A stretch of 52,201 nt of DNA from Ectopseudomonas chengduensis (GCF_015712065.1 NZ_JACFYZ010000019.1:1-52201); one strand, 5' to 3'; shown: positions 1 through 8,534, counted from the first letter of the stretch. The notes: generated by a model from the sequence alone, not told the origin. Numbers and translations: made by a program.

Positions 1-91
1 CTTATCCACAGTTGCTGGTAACAAAATTAGCAATCCGCCCTGGGTCAAATTTCAATCGGCAGGGTGGGTCAATTTTCCATCAGCGCCAACA
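1..91 (+). mobile_element. Probable terminal segment of an IS21-family insertion sequence
   Basis: Two imperfect direct repeats, TGGGTCAAATTTCAATCGGC at 41-60 and TGGGTCAATTTTCCATCAGC at 65-84, match at 17 of 20 bases. Multiple terminal repeats of this kind, with a terminal ACA (89-91), are characteristic of IS21-family ends. Recognisable alpha/beta hydrolase coding sequence begins immediately after it, at about 92. The transposase genes would lie to the left, outside the window. The element name cannot be given from this stub. Confidence 0.55.
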
Positions 92-823
92 GACGGCTCC
101 TATACCGGGGAAAGCGGCGGTGAGCCGCGCAACGTCGCTTCGCCGGATATCAACACCGAAGATTTCATGGCTGCAGTGGATTTCATCGGCCTGCAATCTT
201 ACGTTGATCGTGAGCGCATAGGCGTCATTGGCATCTGCGGCTGGGGCGGTATGGCCTTGAACGCCGTGGCGGCCGACAAGCGCGTCAAGGCCGTCGTCGC
301 CAGCACCATGTACGACATGACCCGCGTCATGTCCAAGGGTTACAACGACAGCGTGACCGCCGAGCAGCGTGCGCAGACCCTGGAGCAACTGAGTCGGCAG
401 CGCTGGGACGATGCGCAGAACGGTCAACCAGCCTACCAGCCGGACTACAACAAGCTGAAGGGCGGCGAGCCGCAGTTCCTGGTCGACTATGCCGACTACT
501 ACATGACGCCGCGTGGCTACCACCCGCGAGCGGTCAACTCGGGTAACGCCTGGACGATGACGACGCCACTGTCGTTCATGAACATGCCGATCCTGACCTA
601 CATCAAGGAAATTTCGCCGCGTCCCATCCTGTTCGTTCACGGTGAGAACGCTCACTCGCGCTACTTCGCCGAAACCGCCTATGCGGCTGCAGCAGAACCC
701 AAGGAACTGGTGATTGTTCCGGGAGCCAACCATGTCGACTTGTACGACCGAATGGACAAGATTCCCTTCGAGAAAATGGCAGCCTTCTTCACCGAGCATC
801 TGAAGTCAGACGCAGGTAAGTAA
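92..823 (+). pseudogene. Alpha/beta hydrolase (dienelactone-hydrolase-like), 5'-truncated by the IS end
   Basis: The frame encodes the C-terminal part of an alpha/beta hydrolase. It starts at D-G-S-Y-T-G-E-S-G-G, a core motif that in intact relatives lies well inside the protein. The nucleophile elbow reads GICGWGG, so the nucleophile would be Cys, as is usual in this subfamily. A late HGENAHSRYF segment and GANHVDLYD would supply the acid and His. The N-terminal strands and oxyanion region are missing. The frame stays open through the IS end, and the first internal ATG is at 167, so a shortened product could still be made, but probably not an active one. A hairpin and then the DUF6152 gene follow. 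Substrate unknown. Confidence 0.6.
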
Positions 824-858
824 ATAGCCATCCCCCGGCTTGGCTGGGGGATATTTAC
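820..858 (+). terminator. Hairpin after the hydrolase remnant
   Basis: Arms ATCCCCCGGC (830-839) and GCTGGGGGAT (843-852) pair at 9 of 10 positions around a 3-base loop. GTAAAT (820-825) and ATTTAC (853-858) can extend the structure with a bulge. It overlaps the stop codon of the hydrolase frame. There is no clear T-run, so it may be an attenuator rather than a full terminator. Confidence 0.4.
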
Positions 859-881
859 CATCCAACAGGAGCACAGAAACC

Positions 882-1418
882 ATGAACACTCAGCGCTTGC
901 CCCTGCTCACAGGACTTACGAGGTTTGCCGCGTTCAGCCTGGCTTTGCTGTCGGCAACTCCAGCGTTCGCGCATCATGGCTGGGCAGCCTTCGAGACGGA
1001 TCGCCTCGTCTACATTTCTGGGACAGTGTCATCGCAGGGTGTTTGGGGCAATCCGCACTCGCTCTTCGAGGTGACCCTCGATCAGAAGCTGCCTGCCCAC
1101 ACGCCCTCACTGGCGATTCCCGAGCAGTTGCAGGATCCCGAGGACAGCGTTCGGGTCAATGCCGCGCCCTCGTACAAAGGCCCTCATCAGAAATTAGAGG
1201 TTGTCATTGCCCCTCCTGCCTGGTCAGGCCGGTGGGGTTTAGGACGTGCGCTGCAGATCGGCGAGCGCTTCCAGGGAGTCGGCTACATCAACCGTACAGA
1301 CGATGCTTTGTTTCGGCCGGTTGTATTCTGGTACGGGGATGATGCGGTACCGGTGAACCAAGTACTCGGTAATACGCTTCCGGTTCGTGCTCCATTGCCT
1401 GACTCCGAAAGGAATTGA
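882..1418 (+). CDS. Exported DUF6152 family protein
   Basis: The ATG at 882 follows an AGGAG at 867-871. The 178-residue product has a signal peptide (basic MNTQR, hydrophobic stretch, ATPAFA cleavage site), and the mature protein would begin with HHGWAAFETD. A His-rich start after the signal followed by a small beta-rich domain (RLVYISGTVSSQGVWGNPHS) fits DUF6152, a periplasmic family without an assigned function that often sits with DUF6644 genes. The gene is followed after 10 bases by a DUF6644-like membrane gene, so the two are probably cotranscribed. The paired His residues suggest metal binding, but that is only inference. Confidence 0.7.
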   Translation: MNTQRLPLLTGLTRFAAFSLALLSATPAFAHHGWAAFETDRLVYISGTVSSQGVWGNPHSLFEVTLDQKLPAHTPSLAIPEQLQDPEDSVRVNAAPSYKGPHQKLEVVIAPPAWSGRWGLGRALQIGERFQGVGYINRTDDALFRPVVFWYGDDAVPVNQVLGNTLPVRAPLPDSERN

Positions 1419-1428
1419 GAAGGTGCTT

Positions 1429-1920
1429 ATGCCGGACTGGCTCAACGCGTGGCTGACCCTGCTGCAGGACTCATCGCTGGGCGAGGCGGTAAGGAATGCC
1501 CAATTTCTTTATCCCGTTCTTGAGTCCGTACATATCCTTGGGATCGCGCTACTAGTGGGGCCGGCTTTCACTTTCGATCTTCGACTGCTGGGGGCTGGTC
1601 ACCGCGTCGTGCCAGTAACCACCGCCGCGCGTTATCTACTCCCCCTCTCCCACATTGGTCTAGGAATTGTCGCGATAACGGGTATCGCACTGCTCAGCGC
1701 ACAGGCAACAGTGGTTGCCGCTGCCTATGCAGCGCCATGGAAGCTCGGACTTATCGTTCTTGCCGGCATCAATGTTCTGGTGTTCCACAAGGGCATTTAC
1801 CGGACGGTGAGGTCTTGGGACTTAGACGCCCCAGCCCCACTGCCTGCGAAGGTTTCTGCATTGATCTCAGCTTTTGCATGGACGGGAGTCATCGTCGCAG
1901 GGCGTTTCCTGGCGTACTGA
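1429..1920 (+). CDS. DUF6644-like integral membrane protein
   Basis: A 163-residue protein with four predicted membrane segments: LYPVLESVHILGIALLVGPA, a helix near the HIGLGIVAITGIALL stretch, one near WKLGLIVLAGINVLVF, and the C-terminal ALISAFAWTGVIVAGRFL. I chose the ATG at 1429 because GAGAAGG lies just upstream; an earlier in-frame start at 1387 lies inside the preceding gene. An intramembrane His in the ESVHILG motif recurs in this family and in related CopD-like proteins, where it may bind metal or haem. The spacing to the DUF6152 gene suggests one operon and perhaps a shared envelope function. No activity can be assigned. Confidence 0.65.
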   Translation: MPDWLNAWLTLLQDSSLGEAVRNAQFLYPVLESVHILGIALLVGPAFTFDLRLLGAGHRVVPVTTAARYLLPLSHIGLGIVAITGIALLSAQATVVAAAYAAPWKLGLIVLAGINVLVFHKGIYRTVRSWDLDAPAPLPAKVSALISAFAWTGVIVAGRFLAY

Positions 1921-2119
1921 TTTTGAGACCGTCAAAGCCATTCCCCTACAACCGAAAATCAACTCGAAGGCGTTCACCAGGTCATAGCGGACTATTGCGC
2001 AGTAGCAGCGAGACAAGCAGCACATTCGCTATGAAAAAGACCTACCGGGATCTGCTTGGCCAACCGCGTGTGCGCCAAGCGCATGAAGCTCGTGTGATCG
2101 CAACTCAGGTGCTCTCTGC

Positions 2120-3280
2120 ATGAAAAGATTCTGGCTTCGTTTCTTCGCGGTTCTCATAAGCATGGCCAGCCTCGGCGTAGTAGGTGTCATCGGCTACCTA
2201 CAGCACCCCGTATTCGGAGCGCTTCCCAGCGGGGAACGGATGGCACGCATCGAGCGCTCACCCAACCACGCTAATGGCTCGTTTCACAACCAGATCGATA
2301 CGCCTATGCGTACGACTGATCAGTCCGAATGGTCGATGTGGATGCAAAACCTCTTCGGCGAAAAAGGCCAGCCTCGCCCACCGGGCACGATCCCGGCGGT
2401 CAAGACTGATCTGCGAGCACTCGCCCGCACGCAGGACGTTGTGATCTGGCTGGGACATTCCTCCTACTTCGTGCAATTGGGTGGGCAGCGCATTTTGATC
2501 GACCCAGTGTTCAGCACCAATGCCGCACCCATCCCCATGGTGAATAGAGCATTTGACGGTACCAGCCTCTACACGGCCGATGACTTACCCGAAATCGATG
2601 CGCTGCTGATCAGCCACGACCATTACGATCACCTCGATTATCCGAGCATCCGAACGCTCATGCCTAAGGTCAGACAAGTGATCGTAGGGCTGGGTGTTGG
2701 TGCACATTTCGAGGCTTGGGGCTATGACCCGAGTCGCGTGCGTGAGATCGACTGGAACGAGAGTGTCGAGCTGGAATCGCACGTACAGATTCACGCTACA
2801 CCTGCCCGCCACTATTCCGGGCGTACCTTCGAGCGCGACCAGTCACTGTGGGTTGGCTACGCCCTGATCTCGGCCGAGCGTCGCCTCTTTTTCAGCGGTG
2901 ACACCGGCTACGGGCCTCACTTCAGCGAAATCGGCCAGCGGCTGGGTCCGTTCGATTGGGTAGCACTCGACATGGGTCAGTACGACCCACGCTGGGCTAA
3001 TGTCCACATGACTCCCGAGCAGGCTGCACAGGCTGCCGAAGATCTGCGGGCTAACGTGCTGACGCCCGCACATGCTGGCCGATTTTCGATCTCACCTCAT
3101 GATTGGGACGACCCGTTCAAGCGCATCAGTGTCGCCAGCCAGGGGCGTGCTTTTTCGCTGTGGACACCGGAGATCGGCCGTCCCATCTATCTGGACGGAC
3201 GCGAGCAGACCTTCACTGCGTGGTGGACAGCCAGTACAGGCAGCGCACCCCGGCTCGCGGCTGCAGCCGAGGAACCATAG
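2120..3280 (+). CDS. Membrane-anchored metallo-beta-lactamase-fold hydrolase (NAPE-PLD / UlaG-like)
   Basis: The 386-residue protein has an N-terminal hydrophobic anchor or signal (residues about 5-26). The metallo-beta-lactamase fold follows, with the metal motif HDHYDH (H166, H168, D170, H171). Later ligands are expected in ATPARHYSGR, FSGDTGYG and TPAHAGRF. These motifs and the length match the Lactamase_B_2 group that includes NAPE-hydrolysing phospholipase D and UlaG-like lactonases, so a phosphodiester or lactone substrate at the inner membrane or periplasm is plausible. It starts 199 bases after the DUF6644-like gene. The start codon overlaps the stop of a tiny upstream frame that I do not accept as a gene. 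Confidence 0.8.
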   Translation: MKRFWLRFFAVLISMASLGVVGVIGYLQHPVFGALPSGERMARIERSPNHANGSFHNQIDTPMRTTDQSEWSMWMQNLFGEKGQPRPPGTIPAVKTDLRALARTQDVVIWLGHSSYFVQLGGQRILIDPVFSTNAAPIPMVNRAFDGTSLYTADDLPEIDALLISHDHYDHLDYPSIRTLMPKVRQVIVGLGVGAHFEAWGYDPSRVREIDWNESVELESHVQIHATPARHYSGRTFERDQSLWVGYALISAERRLFFSGDTGYGPHFSEIGQRLGPFDWVALDMGQYDPRWANVHMTPEQAAQAAEDLRANVLTPAHAGRFSISPHDWDDPFKRISVASQGRAFSLWTPEIGRPIYLDGREQTFTAWWTASTGSAPRLAAAAEEP

Positions 3281-3307
3281 CATTCGCCTGCCGTCATCAC
3301 AGGGTTC

Positions 3308-3853
3308 CTACTCGGAGTGCTGCCAGCCTAAGGCAGAAGTCATCGAACCACGGTGACGACCGGCAATATAAAACACCTCAATATTAATTAGTGAAACGCT
3401 ACCCTCAAGATGCTTCTTGTTATTGTTGTCATAGGCATATCGAAAGGTCTCTCCGGTAGGGTCAATCAACGAAAGCTCACGAATTGCAGGCTCTACTAGT
3501 GAGACCACCTCTTTATATCGAGGATCACACTGCTCAGATGCAGTCACATACATTTCCCATAATGCACCGAGATCATGAGTTCTCATCAGCTTTGGATCAG
3601 ATACAGTGATATGCCCTCTGACTCTTTCAATTAACCTGATTTGCATCTTCAGAAAGAGTTCTACTCTATGCCGAGCGCAGAATACGATCGGATATACTAC
3701 TTCGTCCGGGCCAAATCCCCTGGATATGGTATCTCGGCACACTGTGTGAACGGCGCTGTCAAATCCATTTGCATAGTAATTTGTTCCAGGCCAGCCATTC
3801 CTGCCTACGCATGCATTCAGCTGTGTATTCTCACCGCTCGCGAATAAATTCAT
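3308..3853 (-). CDS. HEPN-like hypothetical protein
   Basis: The 181-residue product is not a strong match to anything I can name. Its pattern YPIVFCARHRVELFLKMQIR, then RTHDLGALWEMY, then DPTGETFRYAYD resembles the helical HEPN superfamily, whose members are often toxins or nucleotide- or RNA-linked partners. The Rx4-6H ribonuclease motif is not evident. I placed the start at 3853, where AAAGGGA lies about 8 bases upstream; ATGs at 3883 and 3895 are alternatives. The gene is visibly poorer in G+C than its neighbours, which suggests recent acquisition. It reads in the same direction as the nitrilase-like gene behind it, but 329 bases separate them. Confidence 0.6.
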   Translation of the reverse strand: MNLFASGENTQLNACVGRNGWPGTNYYANGFDSAVHTVCRDTISRGFGPDEVVYPIVFCARHRVELFLKMQIRLIERVRGHITVSDPKLMRTHDLGALWEMYVTASEQCDPRYKEVVSLVEPAIRELSLIDPTGETFRYAYDNNNKKHLEGSVSLINIEVFYIAGRHRGSMTSALGWQHSE

Positions 3854-4182
3854 GTAAATATTCCCTTTATGCTGATTGCCCATAGCGTCCCGCACGTCAA
3901 TGCAACTACAGTACGCGCGACAGATAATTTACTCGCGCTACTGAACCTCTTTGCTTTCGATCAGACTTTAAATTAATCGCGCCTGACTTTGCTCACCAAT
4001 TTGCAGAATAAGGGGACGGATTTATTTCTAGCCCCGGCTGACCGCTTCTGGCCGATTGCTGCCCTTACCCTAAGGCCGCTATCGGCCGATAGCAGTTATC
4101 CTGGAGTAAAGGTGACAAACTTAATTTCTCGCAAAGTAACTATTAACTGCCCCCCTTTAGGCACCGTATTAGTGTCTAAGTA
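3854..4182. other. AT-richer intergenic stretch
   Basis: It contains one copy of a dispersed repeat (4011-4095). The rest has stop codons in all frames and no recognisable RNA gene. The promoter of the HEPN-like gene should lie near 3860-3950 on the minus strand, but I see no convincing site. Confidence 0.5.
4011..4095 (+). repeat. Dispersed repeat, copy 1
   Basis: It begins AGGGGACGGATTTATTT and continues with GACCGCTTCTGGCCGATTG, then C/G-rich sequence with GGCCGCTATCGGCCGATAG. A second copy in the same orientation lies at 5496-5575. The GGGGACGGATTTATTT signature often accompanies REP-associated transposase remnants in gammaproteobacteria, from general knowledge. Confidence 0.6.
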
Positions 4183-5223
4183 TCACACTATGCACATGTA
4201 AGTTTTTGCAGTCCCTGCCGGCGCGCCTGAATCATAAACGTCCACTTGGTAGCTACATCCAACAGTACTCAATGCCTTTCCGTCTCCGACTTCGTATACG
4301 GTTGCCCCTGATGAGTCGGCGTGGATCACGTAGCCTCCCCTTTTTGCAGCAACCGCCGCAGGATTCACTTCAATACTGGCAGATATCAATACATGGAAAT
4401 CCAAGCCACCGCCTGAAAACATAAGCGCAGGTTTGCAAGCATGCTCAGCGCATATTTCCAACCCCAGCCTCAAACCTTCCTTGAGCGGAATTGGCGCGCT
4501 GGTTCCCGGAACGAAAATAAGGTCGGTCCAATCGGACTGATTATCCGGTTCTTCCAGACCATAGAGCCCGATGTTTTCAAAGCGTTTATGCTGGGTTACG
4601 ACCTGATCCCCCATACAAACAAATGCAGTGTTGCGCGCCATATGCCGTTCTGGAGAAGGGCCCCCTAAGGTCCATTGGTCAATGACACTGAACACCTGAT
4701 TTCGGTACTTCTGGTACTGCCGCTGTGCTGATTGCGGAGCAAACCTCAGCCCAAAATCTGTTGGCTTACGGTGCTTTGAGAAATCCCGCGGAGTGGTCTT
4801 CTCCTCCTCAGTACCGCGTCTAAACTTACGACCTTCGGGTCTAATCATGGACTTTGCCCACAGCACTGTGCCAGGGATCAAAATCAATTTGCTGTTGGAG
4901 CTCGCCAAAGCGGTACTACAGGCTCGGACTATTTCCTTGTCCATCTCATTGATGTAGGGGCGTGGAGCCGATTTAGCGAACAAATACTCGGGCGCAACAA
5001 AGAGGTGTAGATCGAAATCTGCAGGAGACAGGCCAGCTTGGTTTGGTAAGGATTCAAGCCAACTATGGTATGACGGCCATGCCTGCTCGGCCTGACCAAT
5101 CATTCCTTCAATACAGGCCATCCGATTTTGAATTTTTACCTGCAGCGTCTGGTCATCAGAAAGCCGACACTGCGTTTCTTTCGTATTGCGCTCCCAAATT
5201 GTCACCAAGACGTTTTTCGCCAT
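4183..5223 (-). CDS. Divergent nitrilase-superfamily hydrolase
   Basis: The protein (346 residues from the ATG at 5223, which has GGGGGA upstream; an ATG at 5238 lacks one) looks like a nitrilase fold. In the longer numbering, E84 in FVAPEYLF, K218 in TQHKRF and C263 in LGLEICAEH occupy the positions of the Glu-Lys-Cys catalytic triad. LILIPGTVLW and GGYVIHADSSG match core strands of the fold. The insertion between Glu and Lys, rich in charged residues, is longer than in typical amidases, so the substrate cannot be guessed. There is no signal peptide, so it should be cytosolic. The base composition is low for this genome, and the gene sits between two direct copies of a dispersed repeat, which suggests transfer. 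Confidence 0.6.
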   Translation of the reverse strand: MAKNVLVTIWERNTKETQCRLSDDQTLQVKIQNRMACIEGMIGQAEQAWPSYHSWLESLPNQAGLSPADFDLHLFVAPEYLFAKSAPRPYINEMDKEIVRACSTALASSNSKLILIPGTVLWAKSMIRPEGRKFRRGTEEEKTTPRDFSKHRKPTDFGLRFAPQSAQRQYQKYRNQVFSVIDQWTLGGPSPERHMARNTAFVCMGDQVVTQHKRFENIGLYGLEEPDNQSDWTDLIFVPGTSAPIPLKEGLRLGLEICAEHACKPALMFSGGGLDFHVLISASIEVNPAAVAAKRGGYVIHADSSGATVYEVGDGKALSTVGCSYQVDVYDSGAPAGTAKTYMCIV

Positions 5224-5495
5224 CACCGATTCCCCCATACGCCGTTAATGATCGAATGCGCCGCCATACAGGTGTAGTGTCCGTGCGGATATGGCGAGTG
5301 GAATGGCGATGCATCCGTGCAGAGATCAGCGTAGATCAATACGCTGCCAACTCGAGAAATTCTGCGGGCCTTTTATTGATTTCTGTTCGTCTGATAACGA
5401 TGCTTTGGAGGAGAGTGCAATCTGAACTGCCCATTTCTTTTTGAAGCCCAATCAGCAATGCGCCGCATTAGGTCTTTACTCAACCAACTCGAAAA

Positions 5496-5575
5496 AGGGG
5501 ACGTATTTATTTAAAGGCCAGACCGTCCGCTTCTGGCCGGTTGCTGCCTGATCCGACCGGCCACTAGAGGTCGAC
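5496..5575 (+). repeat. Dispersed repeat, copy 2
   Basis: It opens with AGGGGACGTATTTATTT and continues with GACCGTCCGCTTCTGGCCGG and TTGCTGCC, paralleling copy 1 at 4011 in the same orientation. The two copies bracket the nitrilase-like gene. Confidence 0.6.
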
Positions 5576-5736
5576 CTTTGCCGGTCACAACCGGCATAAA
5601 CCGCTTCGCTAGGCATCGGCCAACTCGAATCGAAGCAGTAGTCAGCGGCAATGCACTTGGGTGATGAGTGCGAGCAGCTATGCAGCATTCAGGCAAGGGG
5701 GCATAACCTATTGCGGAGTAGTACATAGCTTGGCTA

Positions 5737-5769
5737 GTGCCTAGCTGACCTTGGCGGTCAGCTAGGTAC
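5737..5769 (-). terminator. Hairpin terminator of the molybdenum oxidoreductase operon
   Basis: Arms GTGCCTAGCTGACC (5737-5750) and GGTCAGCTAGGTAC (5756-5769) pair with 13 of 14 matches around the loop TTGGC. It lies 6 bases beyond the stop codon of the large-subunit gene. There is no strong T-run. Confidence 0.6.
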
Positions 5770-5775
5770 CTTAAC

Positions 5776-8064
5776 TTACGCCACTGTTCGAACCGGCAGG
5801 CTACGCACACGCTTGCCGGTAGCAGCAAAAATAGCGTTGCACAGTGCAGGCGCCACTGGTGGTACCGGCGGTTCACCGACACCGCCGGGTGGCAGATTGT
5901 GGTCGTCGTTAACCAAATGGGTACGGATCACACGCGGCGACACGTTATGACGCAGCACTTCGTAATCATGGAAGTTGCTCTGAACCACCCGTCCCTTGGC
6001 GAATGTAATCTCGCTGCTTAGTGCCAGGCTCAGGCCCATGATTGCGCCCCCTTCGAGTTGTGCGCGGATACGCTCTGGATTGATCTGTGGGCCGCAGTCA
6101 ATCGCCATGTCCACGCTCACCACGCGCACTGTCCCCTTCTCGTCCACCGCCACCTCGACCACAGCAGCCGTGTAGCTGAGGAAGCTGTAGCAGAATGCCA
6201 GCCCGAGACCATGACCCGCTGGCAGTTCACGCCCCCACCCTGCTCCCTCGCACGCAGCGTTAATCACGCCACGCAGGCGACCGGTATCGTAAGGGTAACG
6301 CTCGGGCGACTCGCTGTAGTTCCAAGTGTCGGCCATCGTGCCCGGATCGATCTGGCGCGCTGGGCCGATCAGGTCGAGAGCGAACTGTCGATGATCCTTG
6401 CCTGCGCGATGAGCCAGTTCGGCGATGAAGCACTGCGCCGCAAAGGCATGCGGGATGTTGGCCACCGAGCGGAACCAGCCGATACGGGCATGAGCGGGAA
6501 CCTCGGAGGTCTCCACACGTACATTCGGTATGCGGTAAGGCATGTTGATTGCAGACATCGCTGATTCGAAGATCCGCTGTCCCATAGCCCCGGCTGTAAA
6601 TAGCGAGGCAATCGTAGGCGCGGCACTACGATGCAACCAGGAACTGACCTGACCCTGGCTATCGATTACAGCTTCTAGTCGCTCGACCGAGACGGTATGC
6701 AGGTAGTCATGCTGAATATCGTCTTCGCGGGTCCATACCAGCTTGACCGGAGTGCCTTTGGGCATAGCCAGCGCGACGATCGCAGCCTCGTCGACGAAGT
6801 CGGGCTTAGACTTGCGACCAAAACCACCGCCCAGAAGCAACACATTGACTCGGACGTTCTCAGGCTCGAGTTTCAGGCGTGCCGCTACCGCAGCACGCGC
6901 TGCGACCGGATTCTGCACCGAAGTCCAGACCTCGGCCTTGCCATTCTGGATCTGCACGGTAGCCACCGGGGGCTCCATCGAGGCATGGGCCAGGTGCGGC
7001 ACGTGGTACTCCGCGACCAACCTTTCTGCCTCAGGCGCCCTGCTCCAGACCTGCGCAACGTCGCCCTGGTCGCGCACTATCTTGCCAGACTTGCGCGCTG
7101 CACTCTCCAGCTCCTGGCGGTACTCAACGGAGTCGTAGCCGGCATTGGCGCCGTCATCCCATTCGATCTGTAGCACGGCCCGCCCTTGGCGCGCCGCCCA
7201 GGTATTGCGTGCGACGACCGCCACACCGCCTAGAGGCTGGAATCCCGGAGCACCGCTCATATCAGGTATTTCCACTACCTTGATAACACCTGGTATAGCC
7301 ATGGTTTGGCTGGGGTCGTATCGGCGCAACTTTCCGCCAACCACGGGCGGACGAGCCACTACGGCATAGACCATGCCCGGTAGACGCATATCCATACCGT
7401 AAGTGGCCTGGCCCTTACCAATCGCCTCTAGGTCGACCAGACGTACGCGATCCTTGCCGATATAGCGAAAATCTTCCCGAGCCTTGAGCTTGAGTGCGTC
7501 GGCATTGGGCACCGGTTGCTTGGCCGCGTCCACCGCCAGTTCGCCGTAACCCAGGCGCCGACCGGTACCCTCGTGTACGACCTCGTGCTGAATAGCTTTA
7601 ACCTCGGACACAGGCACAGACCAGCGCGCTGCGGCGGCCGCTTCGAGCATCTGCCGCGCAGCGGCACCGACACGCCGCATGGGCATCAGGAAATGGCGCA
7701 CGCTACGCGAGCCATCCACATTCTGATTGCCGTAGCGCGTTTCGTCGGCCTCAGCCTGTACGATCTTGACCTGCTCCCAACGTGCTTCCATCTCGTCAGC
7801 CACCACCATCGGCAGACTGGTGCGCACGCCTGTACCCATTTCTGCACGGTGCGCAACGATAGTGACCGTGCCGTCTTCAGCAATGGAAACGAAGATCAGC
7901 GGATCGTCCACCGTGCCGCCGGGCATGCTATCGGCACCGAATTTCTTGGTGCCGTCATCGGCCCAGGCGGCGGTGACCAGTCCCTTGGCCGTCACGGCCA
8001 GCGTTAGCGCAGCTAGGCTGCCTTGCAGAAAGACACGTCGGGAGAGTCCCGATTTGATGGTCAT
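5776..8064 (-). CDS. Molybdopterin-dependent oxidoreductase large subunit (IorB / aldehyde dehydrogenase type)
   Basis: The 762-residue protein begins with a Tat signal (SRRVFLQGS at residues 8-16, hydrophobic run, AWA site), so it should work in the periplasm. It shows the features of the xanthine oxidase-family molybdenum subunit: a GGGFGRKSKPDFVDEAA cofactor segment and a C-terminal PPGGVGEPP carrying the catalytic Glu. IorB-type enzymes hydroxylate N-heterocycles or oxidise aldehydes at a molybdopterin cytosine dinucleotide centre. The ATG at 8064 overlaps the TGA of the small subunit, which indicates translational coupling. The usual cytochrome c electron acceptor gene is not adjacent. 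The substrate is unknown. Confidence 0.85.
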   Translation of the reverse strand: MTIKSGLSRRVFLQGSLAALTLAVTAKGLVTAAWADDGTKKFGADSMPGGTVDDPLIFVSIAEDGTVTIVAHRAEMGTGVRTSLPMVVADEMEARWEQVKIVQAEADETRYGNQNVDGSRSVRHFLMPMRRVGAAARQMLEAAAAARWSVPVSEVKAIQHEVVHEGTGRRLGYGELAVDAAKQPVPNADALKLKAREDFRYIGKDRVRLVDLEAIGKGQATYGMDMRLPGMVYAVVARPPVVGGKLRRYDPSQTMAIPGVIKVVEIPDMSGAPGFQPLGGVAVVARNTWAARQGRAVLQIEWDDGANAGYDSVEYRQELESAARKSGKIVRDQGDVAQVWSRAPEAERLVAEYHVPHLAHASMEPPVATVQIQNGKAEVWTSVQNPVAARAAVAARLKLEPENVRVNVLLLGGGFGRKSKPDFVDEAAIVALAMPKGTPVKLVWTREDDIQHDYLHTVSVERLEAVIDSQGQVSSWLHRSAAPTIASLFTAGAMGQRIFESAMSAINMPYRIPNVRVETSEVPAHARIGWFRSVANIPHAFAAQCFIAELAHRAGKDHRQFALDLIGPARQIDPGTMADTWNYSESPERYPYDTGRLRGVINAACEGAGWGRELPAGHGLGLAFCYSFLSYTAAVVEVAVDEKGTVRVVSVDMAIDCGPQINPERIRAQLEGGAIMGLSLALSSEITFAKGRVVQSNFHDYEVLRHNVSPRVIRTHLVNDDHNLPPGGVGEPPVPPVAPALCNAIFAATGKRVRSLPVRTVA

Positions 8065-8534
8065 AGTAGGCCTCCCTGCGCCAGTTGGTTGGCAGCCTGC
8101 TGGATCGCTGCGCGGATGCGCGGGTAGGTGCCGCAGCGGCAAATATTGCCGCTCATGGCCTGATCGATCTGCTGCTCGCTGGGCTTCGGCGTGCTCTTGA
8201 GCAGACTCACCGCCGTCATGATCTGCCCTGCCTGGCAGTAACCGCACTGGGCAACGTTGTTCTCGATCCAGGCCTGTTGCACGACTTGCCCGACGCGATC
8301 CGCCTCCATCCCCTCGATGGTCGAGATCGCACGCCCGGCCACCGCCGATATTGGGGTGACGCACGAGCGAATGGCCGCGCCGTCCATATGCACGGTACAG
8401 GCACCGCACATGGCCATACCGCAGCCGAACTTGGTTCCGGTCATACCGAGTTCATCGCGCAGCGCCCATAGCAACGGTATGTCGTCGGGGCCTTCAACGT
8501 CCTTGGTTTGGCCGTTGATTTGAAGTCTTGTCAT
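8061..8534 (-). CDS. [2Fe-2S] small subunit of the molybdenum oxidoreductase (IorA-like)
   Basis: The 157-residue protein has the plant-type ferredoxin cluster motif CGMAMCGAC and the second [2Fe-2S] cluster motifs CGYCQAGQ and CRCGTYPR. This is the standard two-cluster arrangement of xanthine oxidase-family iron-sulphur subunits. It has no signal peptide; such subunits are usually carried through the Tat system by the partner. The ATG at 8534 has AGGAG upstream, and a longer reading to 8579 lacks one. It is the first gene of a two-gene operon with the large subunit (ATGA overlap) and passes electrons from the Mo centre to an unknown acceptor. Confidence 0.88.
   Translation of the reverse strand: MTRLQINGQTKDVEGPDDIPLLWALRDELGMTGTKFGCGMAMCGACTVHMDGAAIRSCVTPISAVAGRAISTIEGMEADRVGQVVQQAWIENNVAQCGYCQAGQIMTAVSLLKSTPKPSEQQIDQAMSGNICRCGTYPRIRAAIQQAANQLAQGGLL

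Larger units (their letters stand above)
5224..5775. other. Gene-free stretch between island and oxidoreductase operon
   Basis: It holds the second copy of the dispersed repeat (5496-5575) and a hairpin (5737-5769). The remainder has only short frames without a ribosome binding site or recognisable product. It probably includes the promoter of the nitrilase-like gene near 5230-5300 on the minus strand, but I cannot identify it. Confidence 0.5.

Noticed and set aside
2..10. TTATCCACA, a DnaA-box sequence
   Set aside because: A single box inside an apparent IS end is not an origin.
2031..2123. 31-residue frame overlapping the start of the metallo-beta-lactamase-fold gene (ATGA)
   Set aside because: No ribosome binding site upstream and no family resemblance; the overlap alone is weak support.
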